In this document: in pieces, positions 42,447 to 51,196 of the stretch
Layout of the letters: every line of letters begins with the position of its first letter
Numbering within the stretch: position 1 is the first letter of the stretch
Source: Planctomycetia bacterium
Lineage (GTDB): Bacteria; Planctomycetota; Phycisphaerae; UBA1845; UTPLA1
NCBI GenBank assembly: GCA_015200345.1
Contig: CP054187.1
Location: forward strand, 1,162,470 to 1,226,469
Length of the DNA: 64,000 nt
Direction of reading: 5' to 3'
The notes under the pieces: generated by a model
Seen by the model: the letters and a program-made list of their open reading frames with translations, nothing else
What the model was told of the DNA's origin: nothing
Databases searched by the model: none
Made by a program: the position numbers and the translations under genes

Positions 42447-43758
42447 TGACCTTCCCCCCAGAAACGGATCCAGGTCTTGAGTTAGGATCGGGGTCTGGAT
42501 CATGGAGGAAAGGTGATGAGCAGGAAGCGGTTCAAGCCGGAGGAGATCGTCAACAAGCTTCGAGAGGCGGATGTGCTGATCGCGCAGGGCGGACGGTGGC
42601 CCGAGCGTGCAAGCAGATCGGCGTGACGGAGCAGACGTACTATCGTTGGCGGAAGGAATACGGCGGACTCAAGACCGATCAGGCGGGCGGCTGAAGGAGT
42701 TGAGCGTGAGAACGCCCGGCTCAAGCGGTTGGTGGCCGATGCGGAATTAGACAAGGCGATTCTTCGGGAGGCCGCCCGCCCAAACTTGATTCCGCAACGG
42801 AGGCGACGAGCGGTCCAGAAGCCGTGGACCAGCTGGGCGTATCCGAGAGGCGGGCCTGCAAGGCGCTGGGGCAGTCTCGGGCGACGCAGCGTTTTCTTCC
42901 ATCGGTTCGTGAGGATGAGGACCGGCTGACGCAGCGGATCATCGAACTGGCGGCAGTGTACGGACGCTACGGGACGCCGCGGATCACGGGATTGATTCGC
43001 AACGAAGGGATGCTGGTGAATCACAAGCGGGTCGAGCGAATCTGGAAGGCCGAGGGTTGAAGGTGCCGAAGAAGCAGCCGCGACGCGGTCGATTGTGGCT
43101 CAACGACGGCTCGTGCATTCGGCTTCGGCCGGAGCACAAGGATCATGTCTGGGCGTATGACTTTGTGCAGGCGAATACCCACGACGGCCGGCCGTCCGGA
43201 TGCTGACGCTGGTGGATGAGTACACTCAGGAGTGTTTGGCGATCGACGTGGCGGGAATCTGAGATCGGATGATGTGCTGGAGCGGCTGTCGTGGTTGTTT
43301 GCGACGCGCGGCGTGCCGGAGCATCTGCGGAGTGATAACGGCCCGGAGTTCACGGCGAAGGTGGTGTGGCAGTGGCTGGCCCGGGTCGGCGTGAAGACGC
43401 TGTTCATCGAGCCGGGCAGCCCGTGGGAGAACGGCTACGTGGAGAGTTTTAACGGGAAGCTGGGCGATGAGCTGCTGAGCGGCGAGATCTTCTACACGCT
43501 CAACGAGGCGAAGGTGCTGATCGAGCGGTGGCGGATTCATTACAACACGGTGCGGCCGCACGGCGCGTTGGGGTATCGGCCACCGGCGCCGGAGGCGTGG
43601 TCGATCAGGCCGGATGCGAGGGAGGGTGAACCGGTCGCGCCGCCGTGGGCAGGCTGCGCTCCGCTCGGTTCCCTCGCTCCGCTCCGCCCGCCCACGGCGT
43701 GTGCTTCGAACGGTGTTGGACTAACATAACAGGTGGACTAAAGGCAGGGGGAAGGTCA
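42447..43758 (+). mobile_element. IS3-family (IS407-like) element, degenerate
   Basis: A 1312-bp element with terminal inverted repeats TGACCTTCCCCC and GGGGGAAGGTCA. It contains an OrfA/OrfB transposase broken by several frameshifts. Near the right end CGCCGTGGGC (43641) and GCCCACGGCG (43690) form a long-range stem. No clear target duplication is visible. Confidence 0.85.
42516..43729 (+). pseudogene. IS3-family transposase OrfA/OrfB, frameshifted
   Basis: OrfA begins RKRFKPEEIVNKLREADVLI, then continues in another frame with ACKQIGVTEQTYYRWRKEYG. OrfB pieces include YGRYGTPRITGLIRNEGMLV, the DDE core parts VWAYDFVQ, LRSDNGPEF and PGSPWENGYVESFNGKL, and a C-terminal RIHYNTVRPHGALGYRPP. At least five frame changes prevent a full protein. 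Confidence 0.85.
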
Positions 43759-43993
43759 GGGTGACTGCACATCATTCCTAGGAAAAGCAAAGAAAACACC
43801 TGAGAACAACCCTGAGTGCCCGTGCAAATGCGATGGATTTGTTATTTGCAACATGACTTACCGATTAACGGACACTTACAATTTCAATGGGCTGAACAAT
43901 ATCATGCTCAGTTGGATGCCGGGGACACAGTTCACAATACAAAACGTATGGCAGAATACCGAGACTGTATTCGTTAGCGCTTGTGCGAAGTAG
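43759..43993 (+). pseudogene. 3' remnant of an unidentified gene after the IS3-type element
   Basis: An open frame immediately right of the IS reads PENNPECPCKCDGFVICNMT and continues to SWMPGTQFTIQNVWQNTETV, ending at TAG 43991-43993. It has no start codon of its own in a sensible place, so it looks like the tail of a gene truncated by the IS. The Cys cluster and lower GC resemble the next two genes. No family is recognised. Confidence 0.35.
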
Positions 43994-44034
43994 AGCTAAA
44001 ACGACGCTGGGCAGTAGAGTCACGGAGCGATGTC

Positions 44035-44409
44035 TTGAATAGCCAACAGGCGTCATTAGCCATTCAGTTGATCGGGCTGCTATGCGCCGTCGGACTCGGA
44101 GCAATCTTAGGCAGGAAATGGGCACCATGGATCGGCATATTGCTTGGAGCAACGATCAATATAGTGGGACAAATATTTGTAGCAGGTGGCGGCCCTGGTG
44201 CTTGCGTTGGGTTTGTTTTTTTCCCACTCATAGGCATTGTGGCCAGTTACACAGGCTTGGCAATTCGCTACTTGATAGCAGGCACTACGGACCCGCCACA
44301 TGACATGCATGAAGATGATGGGCTGCAATGCAAGAAGTGTGGCTATTCCCTAAAAGGGCTAGTTTCTCGAGTTTGCCCTGAATGCGGAACTACGATTAAT
44401 GACAAATAG
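44035..44409 (+). CDS. small membrane protein with C-terminal zinc ribbon
   Basis: About 124 residues. Two or three membrane helices (residues ~10-90: IQLIGLLCAVGLGAIL, WIGILLGATINIVGQIFVAG, FFPLIGIVASYTGLAIRYLI) precede a zinc ribbon CKKCGYSLKGLVSRVCPECG. This ribbon type is widespread in Planctomycetota small proteins. The start is uncertain: TTG 44035 with GGAG upstream is my choice; TTG 43981 would extend it. Function unknown. Confidence 0.6.
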   Translation: MNSQQASLAIQLIGLLCAVGLGAILGRKWAPWIGILLGATINIVGQIFVAGGGPGACVGFVFFPLIGIVASYTGLAIRYLIAGTTDPPHDMHEDDGLQCKKCGYSLKGLVSRVCPECGTTINDK

Positions 44410-44480
44410 GGGGATCAGAGGGTTGGCCAATAGTGAAGATGTGGATCATCTGCGTGACAATGAGCCGCATGCACTGAGTA

Positions 44481-44948
44481 ATGCAAATGCCTAAAAAATG
44501 GCGCATGACTGTGATTGTGCTGTTTGCTTTGTGTGTTGGAGTCGTGATCAATGGGCAGATTGGGCGACATTTTGCCAAGAATGCAACGGTTGATACGGAC
44601 ATACGACGTCTTACTCGATTGCTCGCAGATTATGCGAAGGCCCACGACGGCAGACTTTCGTCGTCGTGGGAGGAGCTTGTGGAAATGAAATTGCTCGTAC
44701 TCGGCGAGAAGGCCGCAAAGTCAACGACGCGACCAAGTACCGCCAACGCAATCATGAACCCTGATCGTTGCCATTGGAAACACGGCGCGTTGGTAAAGGA
44801 GTACGTAGGCCGACTCTCCGGCGAGCCAGTCAAGTCAGTGGATTCGCTCCTGGTTTACTCGGATGATCTCAATTGGGAAGACAACATGGTCTACAATCGT
44901 CGCCTGCTGGAGAATTGCGGCTACTCTCTTACCACGGGCAGTCCGTAG
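44481..44948 (+). CDS. hypothetical membrane-anchored protein
   Basis: A 155-residue protein with one N-terminal membrane helix (residues ~9-26, MTVIVLFALCVGVVING) followed by a soluble part. The segment DIRRLTRLLADYAKAHDGRL and WEELVEMKLL resembles the layout of pilin-like or secreted planctomycete proteins but no firm family is recognised. The base composition is lower in GC than the metal island. An ATG at 44487 is an alternative start. Confidence 0.5.
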   Translation: MQMPKKWRMTVIVLFALCVGVVINGQIGRHFAKNATVDTDIRRLTRLLADYAKAHDGRLSSSWEELVEMKLLVLGEKAAKSTTRPSTANAIMNPDRCHWKHGALVKEYVGRLSGEPVKSVDSLLVYSDDLNWEDNMVYNRRLLENCGYSLTTGSP

Positions 44949-44951
44949 GTA

Positions 44952-45083
44952 ATGACCCTGTCACGATCAAAGATTTTTGTTATGTTGTTTATTGCAACGG
45001 CCGGAGGAGGCACGACCAGCATGTTAGACGCCGCCAGCTACGGCTGCTTGTACAATAGCAATTGCCCGACGCAATTCTATTGA
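44952..45083 (+). CDS. possible 43-residue secreted peptide
   Basis: An ATG frame with a signal-like N-terminus (SRSKIFVMLFIATAGG) and a short Cys-containing mature part (YGCLYNSNCPTQFY). It starts 3 bp after the preceding stop. It could be the 5' remnant of a larger gene. Support is limited to the signal-like pattern. Confidence 0.25.
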   Translation: MTLSRSKIFVMLFIATAGGGTTSMLDAASYGCLYNSNCPTQFY

Positions 45084-45160
45084 TTTTGATTTCGGTAGCT
45101 TGCCGCCCTCAAACTGCCCTTAAAACGCATCACGGGATGGTAAGAAACCGTGGAGGGGCT

Positions 45161-45900
45161 TTAAAGGGGACATTCTACTTTTCCGTCTCCGTTCTGGGGC
45201 GGCCGCGGGGGCGAAGGCTGGATTCCAGGCCCAGCCGCGACGCGGTGCGCTGTGTCCAGGTCGTGCCGCCGAACGGCGATCCGCGCCGGATGCACCGTCG
45301 CAACGCCTCCAACTCCGCCGCCGACTCCGGGCGATTCACGCGCGCCAGCCAGTCGCGCGGGCGATCGACCGGCCCGCGATGCAGCCACGCCGGCCCCATG
45401 TTATTGAGTCTAACCGCTAAACTCGACCACGGCCACTTCTCCGCCGCGCGAACCAATCCGGCCCGCAGCGGATTCCGCTCGACGTATCGCAGCACCGCGA
45501 GCAAGTGGCCGTCCTGCTGAATCGGAAACGCCTTGAATCGCCCCTGCCAGACGTGGCCGCTGCTGTGGTGGCTCTGGTGATAGCGCCGGACCTGCGCGGT
45601 CATCAGCCATTGCATCCAGCGCGACAAATCGCCGTCGTGGCGCGGCCAGAGCACCAGGTGAAAATGATTCGGAAGGAGACAATACGCCAAGATTCGCATC
45701 GGCAGCCGCTCGCAGGCCGGGGCGAACAACTCGACAAACGCCTGAAAATCCCGATCCTTGTGAAAGACACGGGCGCGGCCGTTGCCGCGATTGATCACGT
45801 GATAACAAACACCGCCGACCGAGGCGCGAGCAGTTCGAGGCATGAAGGCACTGTAGCGGAAGAGCCAGCCCCCGTCAATAATTCAGAATGTCCCCTTTAA
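45161..45900 (-). mobile_element. RAYT element with 16-bp terminal inverted repeats
   Basis: TTAAAGGGGACATTCT at 45161-45176 and its exact reverse complement at 45885-45900 flank the RAYT gene. This is the usual arrangement of a REP-associated tyrosine transposase and its palindromic partners. Confidence 0.7.
45175..45843 (-). CDS. REP-associated tyrosine transposase (RAYT, Y1_Tnp)
   Basis: A 222-residue single-strand DNA transposase. The HUH metal motif is visible in LLPNHFHLVLWP, preceded by VCYHVINRGNGRARVF at the N-terminus. A candidate catalytic Tyr lies in VRRYHQSHH, followed by GHVWQGRFKAFPIQ and LRYVERNPLRAGLV. The C-terminus is basic and extended. Such enzymes act on REP hairpins; it could relate to the hairpin repeats at 31436-32070, though these differ in sequence. 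The frame is intact. Confidence 0.9.
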   Translation of the reverse strand: MPRTARASVGGVCYHVINRGNGRARVFHKDRDFQAFVELFAPACERLPMRILAYCLLPNHFHLVLWPRHDGDLSRWMQWLMTAQVRRYHQSHHSSGHVWQGRFKAFPIQQDGHLLAVLRYVERNPLRAGLVRAAEKWPWSSLAVRLNNMGPAWLHRGPVDRPRDWLARVNRPESAAELEALRRCIRRGSPFGGTTWTQRTASRLGLESSLRPRGRPRTETEK

Positions 45901-46044
45901 TTCCCCAGAACGAAGCCCTCCGACATTTTGGATCCGCTCTGGCGGACCCGCGCGGTCCACATCTACTGGGGAACTCCAATCATCAGGAGTGACGACCTGC
46001 ACGGTATCGCCCTAAACGGTTTGGGGACGTTGCACCCTGGAACG

Positions 46045-48576
46045 TCATGGAGCGAGGATCGTCTCGGTGAACGACCGCACATCGAGCCCGTTGACGAAGC
46101 CGTCGTTGTTCATATCGGCGATACAAAGATCGGGCGGCGCGCCGAGCAGGGCGGATACGAACAAAGGAACATCCGAAAGGGTGAAGAGGCCGTCGCCACT
46201 CAGATCACCGGATTGACACTGCGCGGGCGTGAATTCATACGCGCCGCGATCGACGATCGGCGCGGGACCTGCGCCGGCATCCGCGATTGCGGGAATATCG
46301 ATCCGGCGCGGCCCCCCCGCGTAGTCGCTCATCAATGCGAAGGGCACGGCCGCGCTGTCGCCGGAATCAATCGCAGCGGAACCGGGGCGGAGGCGGACGT
46401 CATCATCGAGTGTGCCGATCGTCTGATCGCGCCCTGCGGGGTCGAGTAGCTTTGGATCCGAGCCGTTATTCCCGATACCGCCCAGCGCGCCGGTCCATCC
46501 CTGAAGCGTACAATAGCGCAGCATCGTCTGGCCGGCGAAGTTCCAGACTTGCTGCTCCTCGACATTGCCGAAATCGGCCGTGTTCTCCCAGAGGAGGCAG
46601 TTGTGCAGCGTCGGCCCGTTGGAATCATTGGCGATCGCACCGCCCAACGCTCCGCCGTTGTTGCCGACCATCGTGCAATTGACGATCGTGGGACTGCTGT
46701 TCGCAAAGGTGGTCATCGCGCCGCCGTAATTGTTTACGGCGGTGTTGGCCGTGAAGACACAACCGGCCAGCAGCGGACCGCTGCCGATGATATCAAAGGC
46801 GCCCCCGTGGAACTCGGCCACGTTGGCATGGAACCCACAGTTGAGGAAAGCACTATCACTGCCTGCGCCGTTTTCGACCGCGCCGCCGTATTGGCTGGTG
46901 TTGCCGACGAATCGACAACCGGTGAACACGGCGGGGCTGTTGTAATTCGTGACCGCGCCGCCGACATAATCGGCATGGTTGTTGATGAAAAGGCAGTCGA
47001 TGACAACCGGTGCGCTGGCGTTTTCATTGGCCATGGCGCCGCCTCCGGGAAAATCTTCGGACGACGCGGAGTTCTGCTCGAATGTACATTCGGCGATCGT
47101 CGGAGAGGACGCGTCGCAATAGAGTCCGCCACCGTTCTGGCCTGCGGAATTGTCCTCAAAACGGCAATCTGTAATGGACGGCGAGGCGTTCAAGACGCGC
47201 ATGCCGCCGCCGCGATTGAAGAAGAAGACGGACTGCGTGTCCGCGATGCCGTCACGAACGATGACCCCATCCAGCACGGCGGTCGCGTTGACGTCTTCCG
47301 CGACGATCACGTGCATGGTGTTGTCCCCCGTGTCACCCGGCAAGCCGATATTGCCGGTCAGGATCGTCAGGTGAGCGCCGGGGTCGCGCTGATCCCGCTG
47401 CGACTCGTTTCCGACAAAGCCACCGTACAAGGCGAGGTTGTTTTGCAATCGAAATGAGAGCTGTCTCAGGGTCGTGCCGAGGTCCGGCGTGTACTGACCC
47501 TCGGCGATCCAGATTTCCTGAACGTCGCCACGCGAACGGACGGCCTGACAGATGGCCTGTTGCAGATCATTGAAGGCCGTGGCCCAGGTGAGTCCGTCGC
47601 CGCCGGGGGATGCGGTAGCACGAACGAGGAGAACGCTGGGCAGCCCGGCAACGGCACGCAGACGATAATTGGCGACGATGTGTCGCGTCAGGTTGATGGT
47701 CTCGGCGTTGTTGGCCGATGCGTCGCCCGTAGGGCGTCCCTGGTAGTTTACGGCGGGATTGGAAAAGTGAGGGATGGTCGGGTTGGGTTGAAAGACGGCC
47801 ATGATGGTGTGCCACTGATTGAGCGAGTCGACGTAGCCGTAAGACCAGGGAAAGTAGGCATCGTCAAAAGCATTGGGAGGATCGTGGGCGCAACCCAAGT
47901 TATGGCCGATTTCGTGCGCCAGTGTAAAAAGATTCCAGTTGTCCCAGCGCATTTCGAAGAAACCTGATTTGCCGGAAGGATTCGTCGGCGCGAAGACGCG
48001 GCCGCCGACTTCCAGCGTATCGACCCACAACCCGACGAGGTCAGCGGCATGTGTTTCACGTAACGTGTGTGCCAGAGCCAAGGCACCACTGCCGGCCAGA
48101 AGGGCCGGCCCGTCCTGGCTGCTTTGGCCGGTTTCTGAATAGGCGACCTCGGCCGTGTGGACCAGTTGAAGCTGGGTATCGATCAGGCTGTTGGTAAACG
48201 AGAGGTTTGCGTCACTCACGGCGGCGGCAATATAGTTTTCGATGATTGACGATCCCCCAGCCGCGATTCGCGCCTGGGTCGTATAGAGAATCAAGAGATC
48301 AATGACGCTGCCATCATCACAGCCTGTGGGAATCGTTCCCGATTCGTTTGATTCATCGTGCCGACATTGCGATGAGGTGTGGGTGTGACGGTTGACCGGC
48401 TTAGGGATCCCTTGAGGGATGGCTTCGGCTCGGGTGCCGCAGTGAACAACAGGGTTGATGTGCGGCGTAGGCGTTTGCATCGCCAGACCCGCCGCAGGTG
48501 CGAGCCAACCGAAGATGATGACGATGGCTGACGCTGGGCGATGTGCGTGCCGAGATGGTCCAATGAAGTGTCTCAT
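46045..48576 (-). CDS. secreted metzincin-type metalloprotease with beta-helix and dockerin-like tail
   Basis: About 843 residues. A signal region (~17-33) is followed by a reprolysin-like metalloprotease domain with the zinc motif HEIGHNLGCAH (His221, Glu222, His225, His231). A right-handed parallel beta-helix (~residues 320-730) follows, with repeats such as DCRFEDNSAGQNGGGLYCD and ECTFEQNSAS. The C-terminus has two EF-hand-like dockerin loops (GDLSGDGLFTLSD, ADMNNDGFVNGLD). It probably degrades or binds an extracellular polymer. I start at ATG 48576 because GGAG precedes it, though with long spacing; ATG 48597 is the alternative. Confidence 0.82.
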   Translation of the reverse strand: MRHFIGPSRHAHRPASAIVIIFGWLAPAAGLAMQTPTPHINPVVHCGTRAEAIPQGIPKPVNRHTHTSSQCRHDESNESGTIPTGCDDGSVIDLLILYTTQARIAAGGSSIIENYIAAAVSDANLSFTNSLIDTQLQLVHTAEVAYSETGQSSQDGPALLAGSGALALAHTLRETHAADLVGLWVDTLEVGGRVFAPTNPSGKSGFFEMRWDNWNLFTLAHEIGHNLGCAHDPPNAFDDAYFPWSYGYVDSLNQWHTIMAVFQPNPTIPHFSNPAVNYQGRPTGDASANNAETINLTRHIVANYRLRAVAGLPSVLLVRATASPGGDGLTWATAFNDLQQAICQAVRSRGDVQEIWIAEGQYTPDLGTTLRQLSFRLQNNLALYGGFVGNESQRDQRDPGAHLTILTGNIGLPGDTGDNTMHVIVAEDVNATAVLDGVIVRDGIADTQSVFFFNRGGGMRVLNASPSITDCRFEDNSAGQNGGGLYCDASSPTIAECTFEQNSASSEDFPGGGAMANENASAPVVIDCLFINNHADYVGGAVTNYNSPAVFTGCRFVGNTSQYGGAVENGAGSDSAFLNCGFHANVAEFHGGAFDIIGSGPLLAGCVFTANTAVNNYGGAMTTFANSSPTIVNCTMVGNNGGALGGAIANDSNGPTLHNCLLWENTADFGNVEEQQVWNFAGQTMLRYCTLQGWTGALGGIGNNGSDPKLLDPAGRDQTIGTLDDDVRLRPGSAAIDSGDSAAVPFALMSDYAGGPRRIDIPAIADAGAGPAPIVDRGAYEFTPAQCQSGDLSGDGLFTLSDVPLFVSALLGAPPDLCIADMNNDGFVNGLDVRSFTETILAP

Positions 48577-48678
48577 GCGTCTTTTCCGCTCCTGCATGAA
48601 TTATACACAATTCAGGCTTTGGATCCGTCCTCCCGAAATATTCTGTTGAGCGAATTCATCGCCGATGAAATGTTTCAC

Positions 48679-49182
48679 TCAAAGTGAGACCGTTCGCCTT
48701 TGAGAATTAAGGATGGTTTGGGCTGCCGGGTAGGGCAGCAGGCGTTGGCGGAGGTTCAAGTTCTCCTGCTTTTGCAGTTGTCTAGCCGTGGTCAGTTTCC
48801 GGCGGCGCTCGGCCAGCAGCGCCTCCGGGTTTCCTCGATAATAATCCACACCGGCCGCAGGAAGTTCAAACTGCTGTGCAGCCGATCATGGTTGTAGTGG
48901 TCGATCACGCCGGCGATGACGCCTGTGGCGACGGCGAAGTCTCCTGCCGCGTCCTCGCCCGCCTCTCGCAGGGCCGCCAACTGGTCATCGATCTTCTCGC
49001 CGATCGTCCGATTGCAGCGCTCGATCTCGGCGTTGTCGGTCGGCGTGTGCGGGCGGATGAGGGTGTGACCGACGGCCATCGCATCCAGGGTCTGGGCAAA
49101 CTCGCGGGCGATGAAGCACGAGCCGTGGTCGCTCTGAATGGTCGGGCGGACACCGAAGGGCAGCATGCCGACGGCCGCCGGT
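48679..49182 (-). pseudogene. IS3-type transposase integrase-core fragment
   Basis: The readable part TIQSDHGSCFIAREFAQTLD, HTPTDNAEIERCNRTIGEK and DHYNHDRLHSSL is the C-terminal half of an rve integrase domain. A frameshift near 48850 shifts it to DYYRGNPEALLAERRRKL and the tail ending RRTVSL. The N-terminal half is missing, replaced by the IS256-type fragment. Confidence 0.75.
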
Positions 49183-49470
49183 CTGACCAGGGATCGCGAT
49201 GTGCTGCTGACGTTCTACGACTTCCCGGCCGAACACTGGCGACACCTGCGGACGACGAATCCGATCGAGAGCACGTTCGCAACGGTGCGGCTGCGCCATC
49301 GACGAACCAAGGGCAACGGCAGCCGCGTGGCCTGCCTGGCGATGGTGTTCAAGCTGTGCGAGTCAGCCGCCAACCACTGGCGACTGCTCAACGGCGCGAC
49401 GCTGCTCCAGGAGGTCATCGCCGGCATGAAGTTTATCAATGTGGAAAAGGCCGAGAAAAACGCCGCCTGA
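49183..49470 (+). pseudogene. IS256-family (Mutator-type) transposase C-terminal fragment
   Basis: Reads LTRDRDVLLTFYDFPAEHW, then HLRTTNPIESTFATVRLRHR and ends KAEKNAA at TGA 49468-49470. The TTNPIESTFATVR block is the signature of IS256-type transposases. The N-terminal two thirds, including the DDE residues, are missing. It abuts the IS3-type fragment head to head. Confidence 0.8.
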
Positions 49471-49506
49471 TCACGAAGCCATCAAGGACATTTGACAACA
49501 ACTCAC

Positions 49507-50262
49507 TCAAAGCCAAAGCAAGATGTAATTGACTAATGGCTGGATATCCAATCCATTTGCAAATCCATCGCAGTTCGCATCCGCCGCGACGATGTGAGCC
49601 GGTGTGGTATCAAACCCCAGGTAAACATCCACCGCGGAAGAGATGTCCGCAAACGTAATAAACATGTCCCCATTAACGTCGCCGACCGTCGGCGAACACG
49701 GCGCGACAATCGTCACATTCGCCATGGATGCAATGTTCCCCGTAATGTCGCTTCCGGCCGTTGGACCAAGCACGCGCGTGCGCCCGAAAACGCCGAACGT
49801 TGGAAGCAACTGTACGGCCGTTGACGCCGTTCCGGAAAGCGTCTGGAAATGGAACCTTGCGATCGTAATTGATCCGGGCGCCGCGGGGGCTGTGGCCGGT
49901 GATCCGGGGTTGGCCAGTGCCGTAAAGAGCCCGTTGCCGTCAGCGAGCGAGGCGTTGATTCCGTCCGGGTCATTAAGGAAGTCGGCAATAAACCATGGAT
50001 ACCCCGCAGTGCTCGTATCGAACCCGGTGAATTGCAGGTGAGCCGGATCCCAACTAAGAATGGCATCCACAGCAGAAAACTGTTGTCCGGGCGATCCATT
50101 CCACTGGGCTTTGAGCGTAACCTCGACGGTTTGCCCGGCAGCCTTGATCTGCAATTCGGGTGTCAGCAGCAGGTCCACTGCTGCGTTCGTGCTGGGCGCA
50201 ACCGCGCAACAGAATCCAAGTATGAGAGCGATCCATGTAGCACGCGGAGGCAACTGAATCAT
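49507..50262 (-). CDS. secreted cohesin-like protein with dockerin-like tail
   Basis: About 251 residues. A signal peptide (~1-28, ending TNA) precedes a cohesin-like beta-sandwich (VDLLLTPELQIKAAGQTVEV, SAVDAILSWDPAHLQFTG, ITIARFHFQTLSG). The C-terminus has two dockerin-like EF loops (GDVNGDMFITFAD, ADANCDGFANGLD). Having both module types in one chain suggests self-assembly or surface scaffolding. ATG 50262 has GGAG upstream; ATG 50277 is possible. Confidence 0.78.
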   Translation of the reverse strand: MIQLPPRATWIALILGFCCAVAPSTNAAVDLLLTPELQIKAAGQTVEVTLKAQWNGSPGQQFSAVDAILSWDPAHLQFTGFDTSTAGYPWFIADFLNDPDGINASLADGNGLFTALANPGSPATAPAAPGSITIARFHFQTLSGTASTAVQLLPTFGVFGRTRVLGPTAGSDITGNIASMANVTIVAPCSPTVGDVNGDMFITFADISSAVDVYLGFDTTPAHIVAADANCDGFANGLDIQPLVNYILLWL

Positions 50263-50289
50263 GTTCCTGTACTCCATTACCCTTGTGCG

Positions 50290-50940
50290 TTAGACGGTCT
50301 TTGTGCAGGTACGCTGGTGCGCCGAAATCCGTCCCCACCTGACAATCGCCAACTGAAAGGCAAGCAACAAGCACGCAACGCTTGCCGGCTCGGGAATGAT
50401 CGTTACCAACGCCGTGCTGCTGATGTCGCCCGTGATCGGCGTATTGGGAACAAAACCCGCATAGATCTGGGTGCTGCCAAACATACCCATGTTCGGAACA
50501 AATCGGACGAGGGTACCAGCCGTCTCCGCAAGCGCTGTGAACTCGAGGGTCGTGACGACCAACGATCCCGGCGGCGGCGGTGCAAATGCCGGCGATGCAA
50601 GTTGCCCGAGCGCGGTATAGATCGCGTTGCCATCTGTCAGGCTTGCGTTGATGCCATCCGGGTCGGGCAGGAACCCCTCGGCTAACCATGCGTAACCGGC
50701 TGCGGCGTTGTTCACGCCGTTGAGCTGCAACAGAGTTGGGTCCCAGTCCAGAATCGCGTCCAGAGCTGAAACCGACTCCGCTGCGATGCCGTCCGCCTGG
50801 AGCAGGATGTCGATGGAAACCGTCGCGCCGACGTTAACAACCTGCGCCGAAGGCAGGAAGTTCATGTTGACCATTCCGGCCCTTGCAGGCACCGCCGCAA
50901 AGACCGCTGCCGCTGCTATTGCAATCTGTCTCATTTTCAT
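50290..50940 (-). CDS. secreted cohesin-like protein with PEP-CTERM sorting signal
   Basis: A 216-residue relative of the neighbouring cohesin-like protein, with the same SALDAILDWDPTLLQLNG pattern and DPDGINASLTDGN segment. Residues 1-20 are a signal peptide. The C-terminus has the PEP-CTERM layout: Pro-Glu-Pro (IIPEPAS), a hydrophobic helix and basic end. It would be processed by exosortase rather than carrying a dockerin. ATG 50940 starts the signal; the frame's longer 5' extension is not coding. Confidence 0.78.
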   Translation of the reverse strand: MKMRQIAIAAAAVFAAVPARAGMVNMNFLPSAQVVNVGATVSIDILLQADGIAAESVSALDAILDWDPTLLQLNGVNNAAAGYAWLAEGFLPDPDGINASLTDGNAIYTALGQLASPAFAPPPPGSLVVTTLEFTALAETAGTLVRFVPNMGMFGSTQIYAGFVPNTPITGDISSTALVTIIPEPASVACLLLAFQLAIVRWGRISAHQRTCTKTV

Positions 50941-51196
50941 AGTCGAATGCCTCAATCCAAGCCAACCCGGTTTAAGGGTCACGCCAACCCTCACGTGAGC
51001 CGGAAAGACCATCGCCATTGTACATGATCCCGCATGCGTGCGCGCATTGGAGATCGCCGGTTTTCTTTATTAATACACCGTTGTCGCAATGATTCTGCGT
51101 CAGCGCGCGGACTCTCCGGAGGTACCCAAGTCGTGCTCCGGGCACGCGATGCACACTTCCATCACCGCTTCTACAGTTCTTGTCTTCCGGGTGACA
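50941..51196. other. intergenic region, nothing recognised
   Basis: About 256 bp between two - strand genes. No hairpin, promoter or small gene was identified. Confidence 0.4.

Noticed and set aside
48600-48605. TATAAT on the - strand before the metalloprotease gene
   Set aside because: No -35 box at 16-18 bp spacing, so promoter status is unsupported.
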